This document shows, in pieces, positions 58,098 through 64,000 of a stretch of DNA of 64,000 nucleotides. Location of the stretch: assembly GCA_037576195.1 (NCBI GenBank), contig CM075101.1:49476001-49540000 (forward strand), read 5' to 3'. The translations under genes were made by a program, and so were the position numbers. How positions within the stretch are numbered: the stretch's first letter is position 1; each line of letters opens with the position of its first letter. The notes beneath the pieces are model-generated. The model had not been told where the DNA came from. It saw nothing but the letters and a program-made list of their open reading frames with translations, and did not search any database. The DNA comes from Phytoseiulus persimilis. Its lineage: Eukaryota; Arthropoda; Arachnida; Mesostigmata; Phytoseiidae.

Positions 58098-61000
58098 GCG
58101 GCTAGCTCTATGAAAGCACGAAGAACACTCTTCGCTCCGTAGAGATGTCCGGCCAGCCTTCCCGGATGCTCAGAGGAATATTTCGCCCCTGAAGACCAAG
58201 CCCGATGATGACTTCGTTCTTCTGATCATGCGATACAACTCTCTTGAGCGGAGCACCGACTACTGACTGATGACTGCGTCGCCGACCGGATATAAACTGC
58301 ATATAAACTAGGAAGACATCATACGTCGGTTCGCTCATCCATATGGGGCTGACAAAAGAAACAGAGCCTCGAACGTTCTCAGTTTCCCTCAGAGGAGGAC
58401 CTACGAGATATCCCCATGATCTGATCGGAGCATACGGAGCATCCAGTTGTTGCGCGACAGGAGACAACTCTTAACCTCCCAGCAGAGCTATCGGCAATCG
58501 AGAGGAATATGAAACAAATAGGAGACGTTCTCGCCTGACCTCCGACCTCACACAAGAGAGCCGCGTGGACATCTGCCGAATAGTGTATCGTCTCCAATAA
58601 CTTCGAGAACTGTACATATGATCATCGAATCATGATTAATTCGGAAAGCCTTCAATATTACCACAAATCCGAGAGGAATTCGACAGCGAGCAAACGTTAG
58701 AACTCACGACGTAGGAGGATCCGTCTCTTCCACCTGCACGTTGTTTCTCAGTTCTGTACATACATTTGTAACATATGTAGAACAAACATCTGATTGAAGC
58801 TTTCAGCTCGCTCAAACGGAGGATCACGAAAAGAATGGCCCCTGAAATAAAAAGGAATGCTGGGTCAATCGATCATTGATGCGTCTTTTGTGCTCTGGAT
58901 GCGCTTCCCGTATCGACTCCGAGGTGTTTGGGCAATCTAACACAGCTTCCCGTGCCGGATTTTCCGGTCTTTCACGATCCGCTCGTGGAAAATCGTTCGT
59001 TGCACGATCATTCGATTCTTGGATTTCCAATGGAATACACGACATATTGGGCATATGTAGACCTCCAGCAGAGAAACGGGTTGAGGTTTCCGACTATGGG
59101 CTATAGGGAACTTAGCGGGGCGCATTCGAGTGCGCCGAGTGGGCATCGTAAGTTATTCCGATGTGGGTAACAGGATCACTATGTTCTCAAGTGAAATCGA
59201 GACCGACGATTGATTTGTTCCCGACTGTTCTTGTTTAACACGGATGGCTCGAAGGATAGTGTCCATCAATCCTTCGAGTTCGCTTGGATAACGAACAAGG
59301 AAAAATTTCGCTCATTCTCGATACAAAGAAGGAAAATTCTCGGTCCCCGGCTGATTCGTTGCGGAAATTTTCCACCGTAACGAGAGGAGTACCAGCGCTC
59401 ACTCGCGGACTTTTCTTGAGAGCACATCAATCAAACTTCCTCATCGAACATTCTCTCATCACAACTCGAGTTGACGGCGGAATCGTCCATCCCGGTGCGC
59501 TGCTTACGCAGGTATGACCAGCACACAGCTCTCAGTGTCTTATGGCGCAAACTTCATGCCGCATCTCATGCAAGATCGGAACGTCGACCGTTGACACAGT
59601 TCGAGTCGAACTCGGTCGTCAATCCCGAGTCGAAACCTCCAGAGAGCGCAACTTCTTCGTTGACTGTGATCTCGAGACGAATGAGGACGGCTGCCGTAAC
59701 GCTGTGTCATGAAACCCGTGCTGAGGAGTAACTCGGGTTACATGTGCCCCTATAGGAACTCGGCATCGAATTCCCCGAGAACAGAGCGGGGTAGAGCGCG
59801 GAGCGGCAGCTTTTCGCAAAGCTCGTAAAGCGGGACTTCTGCGTGAATACCCAGCGGCCGGTTAAGCCGGACTCAAAGGCTCCCGATCGACGGGTAAGTT
59901 TTTCTGTCGCTTTCATTTCATAGGAGAAAACTGCCCGCGCAATGTGCTCCGACATTCAGTTCACGAAAGTTGCGAGTTCCAAGTTGAAAACCAGAATGCG
60001 CTAACCAGCTGGGCGTGGAGTGTCCTGCCCGATTTTGTTGGTAGTCGTCGAAAATGCCGAGAACTGGTGGAATAATTGTCTGCCATGGAGTGGTGTGCTC
60101 CTCAAGATGGATGTTCGGCTCGTAAGAGGTTCGATGGGTATCCCGGTCAAACCGTCCTGGACTCAGAAGCTAGTTAGAGATATGTGTATTTCAGAGAGTG
60201 CTCCAAAATCTCAGTCCGCTTGGTGGTGAGCTGTGATGTCATCCGCAGTTCCAACGATTCTCCAGATTGCCCTTTGCTCACGCATATTTGGCGGACAGCT
60301 ATGGCACAGGCGATTTGTCCATGCCACGACAGCAACTTCTCGAACAACTTACCTCCCCGAGCCGACGCGGATGCGAGAATGGGTCGGCCACCAACAGTTC
60401 CACATAGGCCCCGATAATCAAGTGACGTGATGAACAACATCGTCGACACATGTTGATCCATTCCGCCTCCGAGAGGCACGGGAGAGTCTGTCGACCCGGG
60501 CGCCGACCGCAAGTATATTCGATATGACTATTAGAGTCACAGAGTCGGCGAGTTTGCGGAGTGCTCTGGTGCTCTGCTTGCACACTTATTGAGGAGTCCG
60601 ACGGTGGGAACCGGAGACGATGTGGGAACCGGAGGCAGCCTCAAAGAGCTGTGATGCCCCCGGAATAGAGGCAACTGACGCGCGTCATGGCGGCGCGCTC
60701 GATCGCATTCGCAAAGTCGTTTTCTCGTTGAATAGCCTGCAACGGAGAGGATTCGGAAATGTCACTCCTGGAAAAGCCGCTCCCAATCCAGGCCCGACGA
60801 TTCCAGTATGTGTTGCCACTGTATCCCAATGAAATCTTGTGCGCACCCTCGCTCCTGAACGGATGCCTAGTCGATGGATTCTTCTCGAGAGTCTCCCTGT
60901 GGAGAAAAAAATGGATGGGAAATATTAAATAGAGCGAGTGAGCTCTAAATAAAGTTTTCAGAGATGTTATTGGATAAGGCTGGTTGGAGCCCCGTGGCAC

Positions 61001-64000
61001 TCGATTGAGGTCGAAACACCACGATGCATCTGAGGAGGCGGCAACCGACCGAGCAGCGTCGACAATTTGAGCTGATGGGGTCCAAAAGAGCTCTGGATTC
61101 GGCGCGCACTCAATCGTCTCGGTCGTTAGGTCGAGCAAAGTTTACGAGACGCCACCGCAAGGCCAAGGAAAAAGCTCACAGTCCAAGCGAGAGACATTGG
61201 AAGTATAAAAGCTTCATTGATTGCGCTGAATTTTTATGTTTTGGCCCCATGGCCCCTCCAGCCATGATGTGGACTAACTCCGAGTTGAGGCAAAACTCTG
61301 AGCGCGAAACCTGTTCATCTTCGAGACGAGCTCCGGTCTGTCGAATGATGATTCCATGGAATCCAGGATAGAATACAATCGAAAACTTCCGGTTGTGAGG
61401 AACCGTCGTTTTTTTCCATCCACAGAAGCTGTTGAACGTTTCCATTTCCGGAAGTGGGTCTTCTCTGAGGGATACCGGGAGCGCTCACTCTTGGGACGGC
61501 TGTTATCTACAGTAGCGAAAAAGAGCACAGGCGGAGCGTGGGTACGATGAATAACCGGGAGAGGCACTCAAATCAACTGGAATAGTCTTCAAAGGCACGT
61601 TCCTACCCACGAATAACATTCGCCGAAGGGATCTCAATGCGTATCGAATGAAAGGATCTGGAGCTACCCACCTACTCCGCTCACAGCGGAAGTTCATAAC
61701 GAAACTCTCGTGCAGTGAAGCTCGCAGAAAAATGTTGCTCCAACGCCGATTGTAAATGCGGGCGAAGGAGTCCCCAATCTGCCTCACCCGAGTGATTCGA
61801 GGGAAGTTTATGGAATGGCGGTGCGGGGAACTTCACGTCACAATCATACTGTGAGCCAACAGTGCCTTTCTGTGGTCATGCAAACTCGGAAAATTCCTCG
61901 CTTGTCTGTAGAAATACATGAGACTATTCTGCAAGAATTATTCACGAACCCTATCCGGATTGCTTGACTCAGAGAAAACGAATGAATTCGTGGCTAGAAA
62001 CGACAGGAAGTTCAAAGAGCACGCGGGTAAGGAGAAACAGGACAAAATTACAAGAAGAACATGAAAACGCAGACGTGAAGCGGGAGGATTGAGAGATCAG
62101 GAAGAACGAGGACATGGAACGGGTGGGCGGGATGATATTGCCGAGTGGGTTGACAAGCAAGAATGCTAGGAGACTAGAACAGATTCCTAGCGACAGAGAA
62201 AGAACCACTGAGAATAGAAGAAAGCTTACCGGGACGGAGCAGACGGGGAGACAGGAGGCATGACGCGGATCAAGACAGTTCGCAAGCAGCTAGTCTCGAA
62301 GGACTCTGGTTTGGTGGAGTTCGGGAATGAACTGAACAAACCGCAGAAAGTTCAGGCACGGGGACGCTAACGGCATAGTCCCTCCACTAATAACTTACCC
62401 GCGTCCCGGTGGACCTGGCAACCGAAGTAGAGTAACATTCGCGGTTTCGGCGATTCTGGCGGAACACGGATGTGGGTCACAAACGATTACGAGACCGGCT
62501 GAGCACAAAAGCCTACTTTCCATCAGTCATTGGCTGTCAGAAGAGACATCTTTCGACAACAGCTGAGTTCAACGTGGGTAATGTGCTTCCATGAACCATT
62601 CCATTTCGCCCGGAATTTCATCACTTTTGTAAAATAAAGATGAAGATGTCGAGTCGGATGTTAAAAGCATCGGATCACGAAAGTGCTCCTTAGGAAGCTT
62701 TTCCGGCTTGCGTTCCGAATCAACGCTTCCCGCCACCATGATATCCGGGGGGTGATTCTGGAGAAGCATCGGAAGCTTTCCATCATTGCTCACGCCATGA
62801 GAGGTGGAGTACTATCAGACTCTTGGGATGACGTCATCCCATCAGTCCTGGGGGCCTTTTCCAAGTTGAAATAGATTCTCAAGTCCATTGAGGAAAGTCT
62901 CTCCAGATGCGAGGCTTCGAGAAAGTTGAAATGGAAAGCCACTCGACCCGAATATGTTTCATATCGCTTCTTTCAAACTTGGGCTGCCGTCCCGATTCGG
63001 GAAAATCGATATCCGACGCTTCCCACGCGGATTCTTCGAGCTCGGGAGTGCACCCATCCAAGGGTTCTCCATTTGCTCAATGTTCGTCAAGTCAAGAGAA
63101 TGGCTTTGTGAATGGAGAATGTGGGAAGAAAAGGAGCTCTTGATCCGAAGAGTTGACGCGCGAATGCACTGGACGCGTGCAAATAATGAACGCGCGCACA
63201 TTCACGCAGCTGGCATCGGCATATTCGGTATTCCTGCGCATTCAGGCCGAGATTCTCGAGCACCTTCTCGAGTCGAGCAGTACTTTGCTCTGTTATTCGG
63301 TGGCGTTTCAACCGTGACATGCCTGGACAAACCCGGGAGAGGTCCCTCGCGGCTCAGGACCCTGAGCCCATGATGAATCTTCCATGAGAATCGGACACGA
63401 CGAACGGATCCCGCCCAAGATCCAATGTCTGTTCCAATGCAGCTCTGCCACCCCGACGGGGAGCTCTTGAAGTGGTGAAACCCACAGGATTCCGGCCACG
63501 TCCGCTCGGGCTGGACCCCACAGGTGGTAAGAGAAACTCAGGGACAGGATATTGCGTCTTGTGTATTCCACGAGCGATTCCCCATTCTACGTGGCTCTGT
63601 TTGCCCCGACCACTCTTCGCTGCAGGGCACCCAGAAGTCAATCCTTTCCGAGTCTTCGCTCTCTGAGTGACTCAGAGACCAGACACCACAGACTGTGTGT
63701 CTCTTGGGGCTACAGACACGCGTGTGAAGACACAGGACCATAACACTCACGCACACAGGCTCGCTCACATATTGCGAATGATGAGGCATGATAATTGTAT
63801 GATTCAGGAATTCGTCCGCAGCCAACCAGAGGCAACTGCGTAATGTCTCAGCATGCGGTGAGATCATTTATATCCTCGAACATAATTCCCTCTGTATTAT
63901 TCAATTTAGGGAATGGATGGTGCAGCTGGCAGAACGGTGCGCGAAGAACGTTCCTCGAGCAGAACACCTCCAGCGACCGAGGGTAGTGTTGGAGGCGAAA
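58098..64000. other. 3' flank of FUT8-like copy 2, no gene recognised
   Basis: No family was identified on either strand. An AATAAA at about 58,845 on + could serve copy 2 but is 750 nt away. On the minus strand at 62.57-63.3 kb there are protein-like pieces in different frames (for example PEKLPKEHFRDPMLLTSD before a stop at 62,569, and RLEKVLENLGLNAQEYRI near 63.25 kb). They could be exons of an unrecognised minus-strand gene, but I could not join them in phase. A purine-rich stretch lies at about 61.97-62.25 kb. Confidence 0.35.

Overview
The window is nuclear DNA from an animal, most likely an arthropod. Its readable genes are split into many short coding exons joined by GT-AG introns, mostly about 90-600 bp. 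They encode animal-specific proteins: a DENND5-type Rab exchange factor, a Loquacious/TARBP2-type dsRNA-binding protein, GPANK1, FUT8-type fucosyltransferases and a histone H2A variant. Base composition near 50% GC, compact introns and a three-dsRBD Loquacious would fit a mite such as a phytoseiid, but that species guess is inference. I see no bacterial operons, CRISPR arrays or rRNA genes.

Layout. 1-5.6 kb: no recognisable gene, one foldback repeat. 5.65-14.55 kb (+): a complete DENND5 orthologue in 17 exons (about 1,400 aa), followed by a probable 3' UTR with AATAAA at 15,968. 17.87-19.81 kb (+): loquacious/TARBP2-like gene in 5 exons (384 aa). 21.90-22.98 kb (-): GPANK1 (ankyrin plus G-patch) in 2 exons, divergent from small unrecognised + strand ORFs at 23.2-23.6 kb. 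24.9-25.3 kb (-): a tentative 3-exon micro-gene. 28.07-31.42 kb (+): FUT8-like copy 1. 32.18-33.38 kb: a 1.2-kb foldback element of MITE type with an internal 68-bp tandem repeat. 33.96-34.55 kb (-): a divergent H2A.X-type histone with a C-terminal SQDF motif and one intron. 35-47 kb: mostly unannotatable, with satellite-like repeats, poly-G tracts and isolated ORFs. 47.1-47.4 kb (-): a frame-broken ankyrin-like relic. 47.4-48.2 kb (-): a signal-peptide, Pro/Ala/Ser/Thr-rich (mucin-like) two-exon gene. 50.17-58.10 kb (+): FUT8-like copy 2, with the same internal exon lengths as copy 1 but expanded introns. 58.1-64 kb: no gene I can defend.

How it fits together. These are independent housekeeping or regulatory genes, not one pathway: vesicle traffic (DENND5), small-RNA processing (Loquacious), RNA/G-patch biology (GPANK1), chromatin and DNA-damage signalling (H2A.X) and Golgi N-glycan core fucosylation (two FUT8-like enzymes). 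The most notable points are the FUT8 duplication with substitutions in the donor-binding motifs of copy 2, the very divergent H2A.X and the foldback element. All exon models were made by eye from ORF continuity, splice-site phase and remembered family similarity. No alignment or database search was run.
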